Positions 1-6,991 of a stretch of 10,508 nucleotides of DNA are shown piece after piece. A model generated the notes under the pieces. It saw nothing but the letters and a program-made list of their open reading frames with translations, had not been told where the DNA came from and made no database searches. The stretch covers positions 1-10,508 of the forward strand of contig RFTR01000051.1 of assembly GCA_009923345.1 (NCBI GenBank). Direction: 5' to 3'. The stretch comes from Betaproteobacteria bacterium. Lineage in GTDB: Bacteria; Pseudomonadota; Gammaproteobacteria; Burkholderiales; Burkholderiaceae_C. How positions within the stretch are numbered: the stretch's first letter is position 1; each line of letters opens with the position of its first letter. The position numbers and the translations under genes are program-made.

Positions 1-1370
1 GTGTAACGCTCTGACTCTTCGTCGTACTCGAACATCGGGAAATCAATCACCCACATAGGCGCCCAGCGGTCTTCGAACAAACCATTTTTACGACCAAATT
101 CGCTGTGGCCAATCTTGACGCGCAAGGCACCAATTGCATCATTCACTACCTTGGCCTTGTCTGCACCAAAGAAAATTAAGTCGCCGTCCTTGGCGCCCGT
201 GCGCGCAATGACTTCAGCGATAGCGCCGTCGTGCAAGTTTTTGACTATGGGGCTTTGCAATCCATCACGGCCCTTGGCCACTTCATTGACCTTGATGTAA
301 GCCAAGCCCTTGGCGCCATAAATTTTGACGAACTCGGTATAAGCATCGATCTCGCCACGGCTGAGTCCGCCCTCTTCGCGTGCGCCACCAGGCACACGCA
401 ACGCGACGACACGACCGCCCTTCATTTGCGCCGCGCCAGAGAACACTTTGAAGTCCACGTCTTGCATGACCTTGGTGACTTCGGTGAACTCCATCTTCAC
501 GCGCAGGTCGGGTTTGTCTGAACCATACTTGAACATCGCGTCTTGGTAAGTCATAACGGGAAATACGCCCAAGTCGACACCGATCGCGTTACGGAAGACA
601 GTTTTGATCATTCCTTGGAAGAGCTCACGTATCTCTTCTTCCGTCATAAAGGAAGTCTCAATATCTATCTGCGTGAATTCAGGCTGGCGGTCTGCACGCA
701 AGTCTTCGTCGCGGAAACACTTGGTGATTTGATAGTAACGGTCAAAGCCAGCCACCATCAACAACTGTTTGAACAACTGCGGCGACTGGGGCAGTGCAAA
801 AAACTGACCGTCATGTACGCGGCTGGGCACGAGGTAGTCACGTGCTCCTTCAGGCGTGCTCTTGGTGAGCATCGGTGTCTCTACATCCACAAAACCATTG
901 GCGTCTAAAAACTTACGCACTTCCATAGATACGCGGTAGCGCAGCATGAGGTTGTTTTGCATGTAGGGGCGACGCAGGTCCAACACGCGGTGTGTCAGAC
1001 GGGTGGTCTCTGACAAATGCTCGTCATCAATTTGGAATGGTGGCGTGACGGACTCATTGAGCACGATGAGTTCATGGCACAGTACTTCAATCTTGCCGCT
1101 CTTCATGCCTTCGTTGGTCGTGCCTTCGGGCCGTAAACGCACCAAGCCTTTGATCTGCACGCAGTACTCATTGCGCACGTCTTCAGCTATCTTGAACATC
1201 TCTGCACGGTCTGGGTCGCACACCACCTGGCACTGGCCTTCGCGGTCACGCAGGTCGATGAAGATCACGCCACCATGGTCACGGCGACGGTTTACCCATC
1301 CACACAACTCGACGTTTTGCCCGTTGAGGGCCTCGGTCACCAGACCACAGTAATGGGAGCGCATAGCCAT
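1..1370 (-). CDS. aspS: Aspartyl-tRNA synthetase, C-terminus cut by window edge
   Basis: Class II synthetase that charges tRNA-Asp with aspartate in the cytoplasm. The first 456 codons are present and open to the window edge. The bacterial family is usually about 590-600 residues, so roughly the last 140, including motif 3, lie outside. The N-terminal anticodon-binding OB fold is seen from about residue 17 (LCGWVNRRRDHGG). Motif 1 follows (FVDVETPMLTKSTPEGARDY), then QSPQLFKQ, then motif 2 (FRDEDLRADRQPEF, from residue 219). The bacterial GAD insertion follows, and the visible part ends in WVIDFPMFEYDEE. His32 and Gly83 match the pattern I recall for non-discriminating AspRS, which also charges tRNA-Asn. 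The ATG at 1370 has AAGAG at 1380-1384, 9 bases upstream. A second ATG at 1364 (MRSHYC) is also possible. The start lies 2 bases after the DUF502 stop, so the two are probably co-transcribed. Confidence 0.97.
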   Translation of the reverse strand, partial: MAMRSHYCGLVTEALNGQNVELCGWVNRRRDHGGVIFIDLRDREGQCQVVCDPDRAEMFKIAEDVRNEYCVQIKGLVRLRPEGTTNEGMKSGKIEVLCHELIVLNESVTPPFQIDDEHLSETTRLTHRVLDLRRPYMQNNLMLRYRVSMEVRKFLDANGFVDVETPMLTKSTPEGARDYLVPSRVHDGQFFALPQSPQLFKQLLMVAGFDRYYQITKCFRDEDLRADRQPEFTQIDIETSFMTEEEIRELFQGMIKTVFRNAIGVDLGVFPVMTYQDAMFKYGSDKPDLRVKMEFTEVTKVMQDVDFKVFSGAAQMKGGRVVALRVPGGAREEGGLSRGEIDAYTEFVKIYGAKGLAYIKVNEVAKGRDGLQSPIVKNLHDGAIAEVIARTGAKDGDLIFFGADKAKVVNDAIGALRVKIGHSEFGRKNGLFEDRWAPMWVIDFPMFEYDEESERY

Positions 1371-1372
1371 TT

Positions 1373-2011
1373 TTAATTTCTCTTTTCTTGAATCTTAAGT
1401 GTGCTGGAGGGCGCCACTGCTCCCATAGAAATAACGTAGGTCAACGCCTCATCAACGCTGAGTTCGAGTTCGATCACGTCTTTGCGTTGCATCAATAAAA
1501 AGAATCCGCTTGTCGGGTTGGGCGTGGTGGGTACATAGACGCTGATGTAGTTGTCGCCTAATTTAGATGCGACCTCTCCACTGGCAACGCCCGACTGAAA
1601 ACCAATCGTCCAACTGCCCGCGTGAGGGTACTGCACCAACAGGGCTTGGCGAAATGCCGTGCCGTTGCTAGAGAAAAGTGTGTCGGAGACTTTTTTGACG
1701 CTGGTGTAAACCGTCTTAAAAACAGGGATGCGGGTAAATAGCTTGTTCCACTGGCGCATCCACCAACGTCCTGCGACGTTGGAGACCAAGGCTCCTGAGA
1801 CCATCAACCCTAGGAACACAATAACTACGCCCAAGCCAGGCATTTGGCGCAGTGCAGAAACTGTTTCAGAGGACACCAAGGGATTCAAGCTCGAGACAGC
1901 GCTGATGAATATGCCGTCCATGACGCCAACCAACCAAGTTAGCACCCAAACGGTGATAGCCAAAGGCGTCCACACCAACAAGCCAGCGAAGAGGTATTTT
2001 TTAAATGGCAT
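1373..2011 (-). CDS. DUF502 family inner-membrane protein
   Basis: Membrane protein of the DUF502 family (212 residues), with no established biochemical role that I can assign. A short basic N-terminus (MPFKKYLF) precedes a hydrophobic helix at about residues 8-30. A second helix lies at about 58-80. After it come the family's recognisable blocks: RIPVFKTVYTSVKKVSDTLF (residues 94-113) and VYVPTTPNPTSGF (158-170) in a soluble C-terminal domain. I chose the ATG at 2011 because MPFKKYLFAG is the normal family start and because it shares one base with the fmdB stop codon (TAATG). An in-frame ATG at 2038 would add nine residues lying inside fmdB. No Shine-Dalgarno is visible, so translation is probably coupled to fmdB. 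The stop is 2 bases from the aspS start. Family assignment is firm; function is unknown. Confidence 0.9.
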   Translation of the reverse strand: MPFKKYLFAGLLVWTPLAITVWVLTWLVGVMDGIFISAVSSLNPLVSSETVSALRQMPGLGVVIVFLGLMVSGALVSNVAGRWWMRQWNKLFTRIPVFKTVYTSVKKVSDTLFSSNGTAFRQALLVQYPHAGSWTIGFQSGVASGEVASKLGDNYISVYVPTTPNPTSGFFLLMQRKDVIELELSVDEALTYVISMGAVAPSSTLKIQEKRN

Positions 2012-2412
2012 TAGTGGCAAGCACAAGAGGCGCCACACGATGCAGCGCTGGTAGTTGAACTAGAAGTTGTAGCTGGAGCAGCAGCAACCGCACTCGAGCC
2101 ACCGTTTGTTGAAGCAGAACCTCCACCAGAAACATCGCCTGATGAGGTTGCGCCAGAGGACCCACCTTTTGAAGATGCACCATCGGCTGAAGTACCTCCC
2201 TCAGTGGCTGCGGGAGCGGGTGCATTAGTGCCACCCTTGAAATCAGTCGCGTACCAACCCGAGCCTTTGAGCTGAAAACCTGCAGCTGTTAGTTGTTTGG
2301 TAAATGTTGCCGCATGACACGCAGGGCACTCAGTGAGTGGATCGTCCGATATTTTTTGCAAGACGTCTTTGGCATGGCCGCAGGCGCTGCATTTGTAAGC
2401 GTAAATAGGCAT
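2011..2412 (-). CDS. FmdB-type zinc-ribbon protein with Cys-rich tail
   Basis: Small FmdB/CxxC_CXXC_SSSS-type putative regulatory protein of 133 residues. The N-terminus MPIYAYKCSACGH starts directly with the zinc ribbon, whose four ligands are Cys8, Cys11, Cys29 and Cys32. The conserved segment GFQLKGSGWYATDFK follows at about residues 45-59. From about residue 63 to 124 the protein is low complexity (Ala, Ser, Gly, Thr) and probably disordered. It ends in CGASCACH, a second Cys/His cluster that could bind metal. Family members are called regulators of formamidase and amidase genes, but direct evidence is thin, so I do not assign a target. The ATG at 2412 has no strong ribosome binding site. 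An inverted repeat sits between a TATAAT box and this start. The gene heads the fmdB-DUF502-aspS group and shares one base with the next start. Confidence 0.9.
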   Translation of the reverse strand: MPIYAYKCSACGHAKDVLQKISDDPLTECPACHAATFTKQLTAAGFQLKGSGWYATDFKGGTNAPAPAATEGGTSADGASSKGGSSGATSSGDVSGGGSASTNGGSSAVAAAPATTSSSTTSAASCGASCACH

Positions 2413-2416
2413 GGTA

Positions 2417-2435
2417 GACGGTGGGTAAAACCGTC
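2417..2435 (-). repeat. 6-bp inverted repeat in the fmdB leader
   Basis: The minus strand reads GACGGT, a 7-base loop, then ACCGTC, ending 4 bases before the fmdB ATG. The arms are perfect. The repeat begins one base after the TATAAT box, so it covers the expected transcription start and the ribosome-binding region. It could be an operator at the start site or a small RNA hairpin limiting ribosome access. There is no U-tract, so it is not an intrinsic terminator. Confidence 0.45.
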
Positions 2436-2436
2436 A

Positions 2437-2462
2437 ATTATAGGTCGAGCGCCTGATTTCAA
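2437..2462 (-). promoter_or_regulatory. Candidate sigma-70 promoter upstream of fmdB
   Basis: In the 46-base gap between the symporter stop and fmdB the minus strand carries a perfect TATAAT (2442-2437). A TTGAAA element (2462-2457) matches five of six bases of the -35 consensus, but the spacing is only 14 bases, shorter than the usual 16-18. At the usual spacing the -35 match is poor. Transcription would start around 2430, giving a leader of under 20 bases. It would let fmdB, DUF502 and aspS be expressed apart from the upstream quinone genes. No terminator is seen between the symporter and this site. Confidence 0.4.
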
Positions 2463-3901
2463 GTCCCAGAGAGCTTGTGGTGGCTTGCGTGCGTGTTGTG
2501 GATAAATTGGGGCGCTAGTGAGCCGACAACCATGCCCAACAGACTTGCCAACAAACCCGCTAACTGCGCAGGAAATTCCTCGCCTAAAGGGGTGAATAAC
2601 AACACTACCCAAACTGAGAGGCCTAGAACAATCGCTGCAATCGCTCCTTGGGTAGAGGCCCTTTTCCAATACAAGCCAAAGGTCAATGGCACGAAGGCGC
2701 CAACAAGTGGCACTTGGTAAGCGCTAGAGACCATTTCGTAAATCGATGTGCCTTGCATCAGGATGGCGTAGCAGAGCACGATGGCACTAAAACCCAAGAC
2801 GGTGACACGCATGGCACGCAGCTCCTGCTGGTCGCTTTGGTGCGGGTTGAATTGGCGCCATATATTTTCCGTGAAGGTAACACTGGGGGCTAGCAAAGTA
2901 GCCGAGGCGCACGACTTGATGGCCGACAACAAAGCACCAAAGAAGAGCACCTGCATGACAAACGGCATTTGCTCCATCACCAAAGTGGGCAATACTTTTT
3001 GTGGGTCTTCGGCTATCAAGCTTGTGGCCTTCTCGGGCATGATGATCATGGCGCTGACCACCAAAAACATCGGCACAAACGCAAACAAGATGTAGCAAAT
3101 GCCGCCGATCACCGGGCCATGCGTAGCGGCCTTGACACTGTTGGCCGACATTACGCGCTGAAACACATCTTGTTGCGGGATAGATCCAAACATGATGGTG
3201 ACCGCAGCTGCTATAAAAAATGCAATCTCTTTGAAAGTGGGTTCAGGCCAAAACTTGAACATGTCCTGGCTGACTGCCAAGGCCACGACCTTGTCTGCGC
3301 CACCCGCTTGGTCAGCGGCAAACACAGCCAACACCGACAAGCCCACCACCAAAATAATCATTTGGATAAAGTCAGTGATAGCGACCGACCACATCCCGCC
3401 AAACAAGGTGTAGGCCAAGATAGAGACAACACCAATCACCATGCCCCAAGGCACGCTGATCGCCCCACCGGAGAGAACGTTAAACACCAAACCCAAAGCG
3501 GTAACCTGCGCAGAGACCCAACCCAAATAACTCAGCATGATGATGAGTGAGCAAGCCACCTCCACCACGCGACCGTAGCGCTCTCGGTAGTAGTCGCTGA
3601 TAGTCAGGAGTGTCATTTTGTAGAGCTTGCCCGCAAAGAACAGCCCCACAAAGATCAAACAAAAACCCGCACCAAATGGATCTTCCACCACGCCTTGCAA
3701 GCCGCCGTTGACAAACTTGGCTGGAATACCCAAAACAGTTTCGGATCCAAACCACGTCGCAAATGTGGTGGTGACGATCATTGCCAAAGGCAGATGGCGT
3801 CCAGCGATGGCGAAGTCCGCCGAGTTGTGCACCTTCTTGGCAGCCAACAACCCAATGGCAATAGTGATGAGCAAATAAACAAAAACGAGTGCGAGCAACA
3901 T
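2459..3901 (-). CDS. Sodium:solute symporter (SSS) family transporter
   Basis: Inner-membrane secondary transporter of the SSS/PutP superfamily (480 residues, near the family norm) with about 13 hydrophobic segments. The first helix is at residues 1-21, followed by SADFAIAGRHLPL and TTTFATWFGSE (44-54), the typical TM1/TM2 block of this family. AYTLFGGMWSVAITDFIQ (163-180) is the family signature region. PQQDVFQRVMSA (242-253) and the TM8-like segment ALLSAIKSCASATLLAPS (323-340) follow. The substrate cannot be read from sequence; organic acids, amino acids or polyols are all possible. In TM8, Cys331 stands where PutP has the sodium ligand Thr341 and Lys329 sits two residues before it, so the cation coupling may differ. 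The C-terminus is His-rich (HNTHASHH). The ATG lies 3 bases after the ubiB stop without a clear ribosome site, suggesting translational coupling. The symporter has no obvious functional tie to ubiquinone synthesis. Confidence 0.92.
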   Translation of the reverse strand: MLLALVFVYLLITIAIGLLAAKKVHNSADFAIAGRHLPLAMIVTTTFATWFGSETVLGIPAKFVNGGLQGVVEDPFGAGFCLIFVGLFFAGKLYKMTLLTISDYYRERYGRVVEVACSLIIMLSYLGWVSAQVTALGLVFNVLSGGAISVPWGMVIGVVSILAYTLFGGMWSVAITDFIQMIILVVGLSVLAVFAADQAGGADKVVALAVSQDMFKFWPEPTFKEIAFFIAAAVTIMFGSIPQQDVFQRVMSANSVKAATHGPVIGGICYILFAFVPMFLVVSAMIIMPEKATSLIAEDPQKVLPTLVMEQMPFVMQVLFFGALLSAIKSCASATLLAPSVTFTENIWRQFNPHQSDQQELRAMRVTVLGFSAIVLCYAILMQGTSIYEMVSSAYQVPLVGAFVPLTFGLYWKRASTQGAIAAIVLGLSVWVVLLFTPLGEEFPAQLAGLLASLLGMVVGSLAPQFIHNTHASHHKLSGT

Positions 3902-3904
3902 AGG

Positions 3905-5464
3905 TTAATGAAGATGAGTGAATAATTGCATGGCAGCCAAGCCCCCGACAAAACCAATGCCCGCCCATATCAGGCGTTGCAACAATCGGTTGGTTTGGCG
4001 CTGAGATTCGATCAATGCGTCAAGCGACGCATTATTATTGTGTTGGCGGTGCTTCAAGAAATCATGCACCAAGCGCGGCAACTCGGGCAAGAGCTTGGCA
4101 TAACGTGGCGCCTCATCCTTGAGTTGTTGCCAAAGTTTTTTGGGTCCGACTTGGTCGAGCATCCACTTTTCCAAGAAAGGCTTGGCAGTGCTCCACAAAT
4201 CTAACTCTGGGTCGAGTTGGCGGCCTAGGCCTTCAATATTGAGCAAGGTTTTTTGTAGCAGCACCAATTGGGGCTGTATCTCGACATTGAAGCGTCGTGA
4301 GGTTTGAAATAAACGCATCAACACCAGGCCTAAAGAAATCTCTTTCAAAGGACGGTCAAAGTAAGGCTCGCACACAGCGCGAATGGCAGACTCGAGTTCG
4401 TCTATGCGCGTGTCTGCTGGAACCCAACCAGACTCCACATGCAACTCTGCCACACGCTTGTAGTCACGCCTGAAGAACGCGGCGAAGTTTTGCGCCAAGT
4501 ACTCTTTGTCTGACTCAGTGAGCGTGCCCACAATTCCAAAGTCGAGCGACACATAGCGCCCAAAAGTGGCAGGGTCCACGCTAACTTGGATGTTGCCCGG
4601 ATGCATGTCTGCATGGAAAAAACCATCGCGAAAAACTTGCGTGAAAAAAATGGTGACACCGTCGCGCGCGAGTTTTGGAATATCGACTCCCGCTTCTCGC
4701 AAGCGGTCTACTTGGCTGATGGGTATGCCCTTCATGCGTTCCATCACCATCACGTCGGTGTGGCAGAAGTCCCAAAACATTTCTGGAATCAAGACGAGGT
4801 TTAAGCCGTCCATATTGCGACGCAGTTGTGTCGCGTTGGCTGCTTCTCGCACCAAATCTAATTCGTCGTGCAGGTACTTATCAAACTCGGCAACAACTTC
4901 TTTGGGCTTGAGGCGCTTGCCGTCGACCGACAGACGGTCCACCCAATTGGCCAACATGCGCATGAGACTCAAGTCTTTGTTGATGACTTCGAGCATGCCT
5001 GGGCGCAAGACTTTCACCGCGACTTCACGTCGTACACCGTTGCGGTCAACGATGGCCGCAAAGTGCACTTGCGCGATCGACGCACTGGCAACGGGTTGCA
5101 GGGTGAACTCTGTGAATATCTCACCCAAGGGTTTGGCAAATGCGCGCTCGATGATGGCCACCGCTTGCTCTGACGGGAAAGGGGGTACGCGCTCTTGCAG
5201 CATGGCCAACTCGTCTGCGATATCAAAGGGCAGCAAATCTCGTCGGGTAGAGAGCACTTGGCCGAACTTCACAAAGATGGGACCCAAGCGCTCCAAGGCT
5301 TCGCGCAACCGTTGTCCGCGCGGGGCAGACAAATCTCGACCAATCGACACAATGCGAGCCAACAAGCGCAGAGCAGGTCTTTGGAAGCTCGTCAACACCA
5401 ACTCGTCTAGCCCATAGCGCAGAACAATAAAGACGATGTAGACACCGCGAAACAAACGGGTCAT
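3905..5464 (-). CDS. ubiB: Ubiquinone biosynthesis kinase-like ATPase UbiB
   Basis: Atypical kinase-like (ABC1/ADCK/UbiB) ATPase needed for ubiquinone synthesis, thought to assist the membrane-associated Ubi enzyme complex rather than phosphorylate proteins. It has 519 residues (E. coli UbiB is 546). The KxGQ motif is at 66-69 (KFGQ). The Ala-rich nucleotide loop replacing the kinase Gly-loop is at about 124-134 (PVASASIAQVH), and the ATP-binding lysine is Lys151 in VAVKVLRPG. The ExD motif is at 201-203, the catalytic-loop-like HADMHPGN at 284-291, and the metal-binding DFG at 308-310. A hydrophobic segment near the C-terminus (about 493-513) is the membrane anchor expected for the family. 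All key residues are intact. The ATG overlaps the stop of the ubiJ-like gene by four bases (ATGA), indicating coupled translation, and the symporter follows after 3 bases. Confidence 0.97.
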   Translation of the reverse strand: MTRLFRGVYIVFIVLRYGLDELVLTSFQRPALRLLARIVSIGRDLSAPRGQRLREALERLGPIFVKFGQVLSTRRDLLPFDIADELAMLQERVPPFPSEQAVAIIERAFAKPLGEIFTEFTLQPVASASIAQVHFAAIVDRNGVRREVAVKVLRPGMLEVINKDLSLMRMLANWVDRLSVDGKRLKPKEVVAEFDKYLHDELDLVREAANATQLRRNMDGLNLVLIPEMFWDFCHTDVMVMERMKGIPISQVDRLREAGVDIPKLARDGVTIFFTQVFRDGFFHADMHPGNIQVSVDPATFGRYVSLDFGIVGTLTESDKEYLAQNFAAFFRRDYKRVAELHVESGWVPADTRIDELESAIRAVCEPYFDRPLKEISLGLVLMRLFQTSRRFNVEIQPQLVLLQKTLLNIEGLGRQLDPELDLWSTAKPFLEKWMLDQVGPKKLWQQLKDEAPRYAKLLPELPRLVHDFLKHRQHNNNASLDALIESQRQTNRLLQRLIWAGIGFVGGLAAMQLFTHLH

Positions 5465-5967
5465 ATAGAGTCTTTCGTTCCAGATCTCATAGGCATTTTG
5501 TTGAGGACAAAAATGCGCAAGGCTTCGACCACCTTTTTAGCGTTTTGCGCCATCATGTGGGCCGGCGCATCGCCGATGATGCGCGAGAGGTCTTCCTCGA
5601 CATCCCAACGCACATGGTCTATCAACCAATTGACCTCTGCCGCCAACTGCACATCACCCTCTATACGAATCGGGGGCTTGTCGCCTTGCAAGACAGCCTT
5701 GGCCAATACGAACGGTGAAGGCTCGTTGACCTGCAAAATCAAATCTGGTTTTGTTGATTCGCTAGACGTCACCCACTCCATTAAGCCAGCAGGTGTGCAC
5801 ACGCATTGAAAAACGAAATCACGCCACACCAGTTGTATGCTGCGACCTTTTTGGCGCTGCAAACGATCACGCGCGGCTGGTTCTTGCATCAACACATGGT
5901 TGATAAATAAGATGACGCGTTGTTGGGCCTCGTCGATCAGCCAAGGAAAGGGGAACTGTGTTGCCAT
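5461..5967 (-). CDS. ubiJ: UbiJ-like SCP2-domain ubiquinone biosynthesis accessory protein
   Basis: Small cytoplasmic accessory protein of 168 residues from the chosen ATG; E. coli UbiJ is about 200. UbiJ is known to bind lipids through an SCP2-like domain and to help organise the soluble Ubi complex with UbiK. The SCP2-like part covers about residues 10-115. The best family mark is the C-terminal block GDVQLAAEVNWLIDHVRWD followed by EEDLSRIIGDAPAH, after which a helical tail (QNAKKVVEALRIFVLNK) could form a coiled coil. Similarity to E. coli UbiJ is modest and I rely also on its position directly before ubiB, with a four-base overlap. Start choice is uncertain: the ATG at 5967 begins MATQFPFPW, whereas a TTG at 5976 has AAGGA at better spacing and would add three residues. 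It follows the Tim44-like gene by about 20 bases. Confidence 0.87.
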   Translation of the reverse strand: MATQFPFPWLIDEAQQRVILFINHVLMQEPAARDRLQRQKGRSIQLVWRDFVFQCVCTPAGLMEWVTSSESTKPDLILQVNEPSPFVLAKAVLQGDKPPIRIEGDVQLAAEVNWLIDHVRWDVEEDLSRIIGDAPAHMMAQNAKKVVEALRIFVLNKMPMRSGTKDSI

Positions 5968-5987
5968 AGCCCCCAATTATTCCTTTT

Positions 5988-6950
5988 TTATTGCAGTGCT
6001 TGAACGCCTGCGACCAACCAGCCCATGCTGCCGTCTTTGGGCTTGGACATATTCCACACTTCTCTAAATGGCGTGGGGCCAGAAGACGGCTCTTCGCGAA
6101 TCAAACCCGAGAACTCCACACTCGCCATGTAGTGGGTGGGGAGTTCTTCTATGCCAAGCATTTTGGCTTCGAGCATGACGACATCTGTCTGATTGGGCTG
6201 ACCACCAGCTGTGGACTCTCGCTCTGCGAGTTGGGTTTTGATTTCTTCGACCATGGCATCGGTCATCATGGTGCGCAGTGTTGGGATATCTGCAGCATCC
6301 CATGCGCTTTGCAACAACATAAAGTTTTGTTTGGCTGCATTCACAAAGCCTTGCGTATCAAACCCCGCAGGCACGCCCCATGTTTGGTCTCCCGTCAAAG
6401 CTGAGCCAATGATGGCACTGGATCGCGGTGCAGCAGGTTGGTATGCAGGATCCGTGTCGTTAGGACGCGCAGATGCATCGTTACCTACATTCTTAGGGTT
6501 GTATTGCGTTGGTGTTTGGATATCAGCCGTTCTGTGTGCGCCCTCAAAAGCGTAAGGGCTGCTGTTCTCATGCGCAGGCGTTGCACGACGGCGCATGAAC
6601 ATACCGACCACCATCATGATGACCAAGGCCAACAATCCAAACATCAGGAACTGGCCAAACTCTGCACCAAAGCCCAGCGAATGCGCAAGCCACGCAAGAC
6701 CCAAACCTGCAGCCAACCCGCCCAGCATTCCAGCCCATGGTCGGCTGGGCGCTGCGGCAGGTGCAGGCGGCGTTGAATGGGGTGCAGCGTTGGGCGCTGC
6801 ATTAGGTGTCGAGGGCTTAGCTGCTTCTCGTTGGGTAACTTGGTTGGACTGCTGCCCCATTGACTTACCGCCACCCAAACGCTTGGCTGCGTCGGCTGGA
6901 ACGCAAACAAATGCCATGGACATCATGACCACTGTGATCCAATTTTTCAT
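5988..6950 (-). CDS. Tim44-like domain protein with signal peptide or membrane anchor
   Basis: Tim44-like domain protein of 320 residues. Residues 1-22 look like a signal peptide ending in VPADAA, followed by the typical KRLGGGKSMGQQ. A Pro/Ala/Asn-rich linker spans about 40-72. Two hydrophobic segments at about 74-92 and 98-119 are followed by a basic MRRR. A second variable linker leads to the C-terminal Tim44-like domain (about 195-320, with VEEIKTQLAERES, MASVEFSGLIRE and FREVWNMSKP). In mitochondria Tim44 tethers the import motor to the membrane. Bacterial relatives have no settled role, though the fold can bind lipid or small hydrophobic molecules. Its place between ubiE and ubiJ-ubiB suggests, by inference only, a link to quinone synthesis at the membrane. 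The start is set by a strong AGGAG 5 bases upstream of the ATG at 6950; the frame remains open upstream without a better site. Confidence 0.9.
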   Translation of the reverse strand: MKNWITVVMMSMAFVCVPADAAKRLGGGKSMGQQSNQVTQREAAKPSTPNAAPNAAPHSTPPAPAAAPSRPWAGMLGGLAAGLGLAWLAHSLGFGAEFGQFLMFGLLALVIMMVVGMFMRRRATPAHENSSPYAFEGAHRTADIQTPTQYNPKNVGNDASARPNDTDPAYQPAAPRSSAIIGSALTGDQTWGVPAGFDTQGFVNAAKQNFMLLQSAWDAADIPTLRTMMTDAMVEEIKTQLAERESTAGGQPNQTDVVMLEAKMLGIEELPTHYMASVEFSGLIREEPSSGPTPFREVWNMSKPKDGSMGWLVAGVQALQ

Positions 6951-6955
6951 GTCAT

Positions 6956-6960
6956 CTCCT
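6956..6960 (-). promoter_or_regulatory. Shine-Dalgarno site of the Tim44-like gene
   Basis: AGGAG on the minus strand lies 5 bases before the ATG at 6950. It is the strongest ribosome binding site in the window and decides this start against the upstream in-frame ATG at 6998, which would overlap the end of ubiE. Confidence 0.8.
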
Positions 6961-6977
6961 AATTTGTAAGTAAAAGC

Positions 6978-6991
6978 TGCACCTCTGTGCA
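6978..6991 (-). repeat. Short hairpin directly after the ubiE stop codon
   Basis: The minus strand reads TGCAC, a 4-base loop (AGAG), GTGCA, then GCTTTTAC. The stem begins immediately after the ubiE TGA. With only 5 bp and four U residues it is too weak for a convincing terminator, but it could cause pausing or act as an RNA-stability element between ubiE and the Tim44-like gene. Confidence 0.25.

Noticed and set aside
2030..2230. Repetitive GCA/ACT-like DNA that could be a tandem repeat
   Set aside because: It encodes the low-complexity linker of FmdB in frame. I see no fixed repeat unit, so it is not listed as a DNA repeat.
2001..2234. A Leu/Gln-rich 77-codon frame on the minus strand overlapping fmdB
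   Set aside because: It is the shifted-frame reading of the low-complexity Ala/Ser/Thr linker of fmdB. The fmdB frame has the zinc ribbon and a proper start and end.
2969..3550. A 193-codon open frame on the plus strand
   Set aside because: It is opposite the symporter. Its high His, Gln and Lys content is what reverse reading of transmembrane codons produces, and it has no domain.
4566..5417. A 283-codon open frame on the plus strand
   Set aside because: It lies wholly opposite ubiB, whose motifs are all intact. The translation is Arg/Ser-rich with no recognisable domain, as expected for an antisense shadow.
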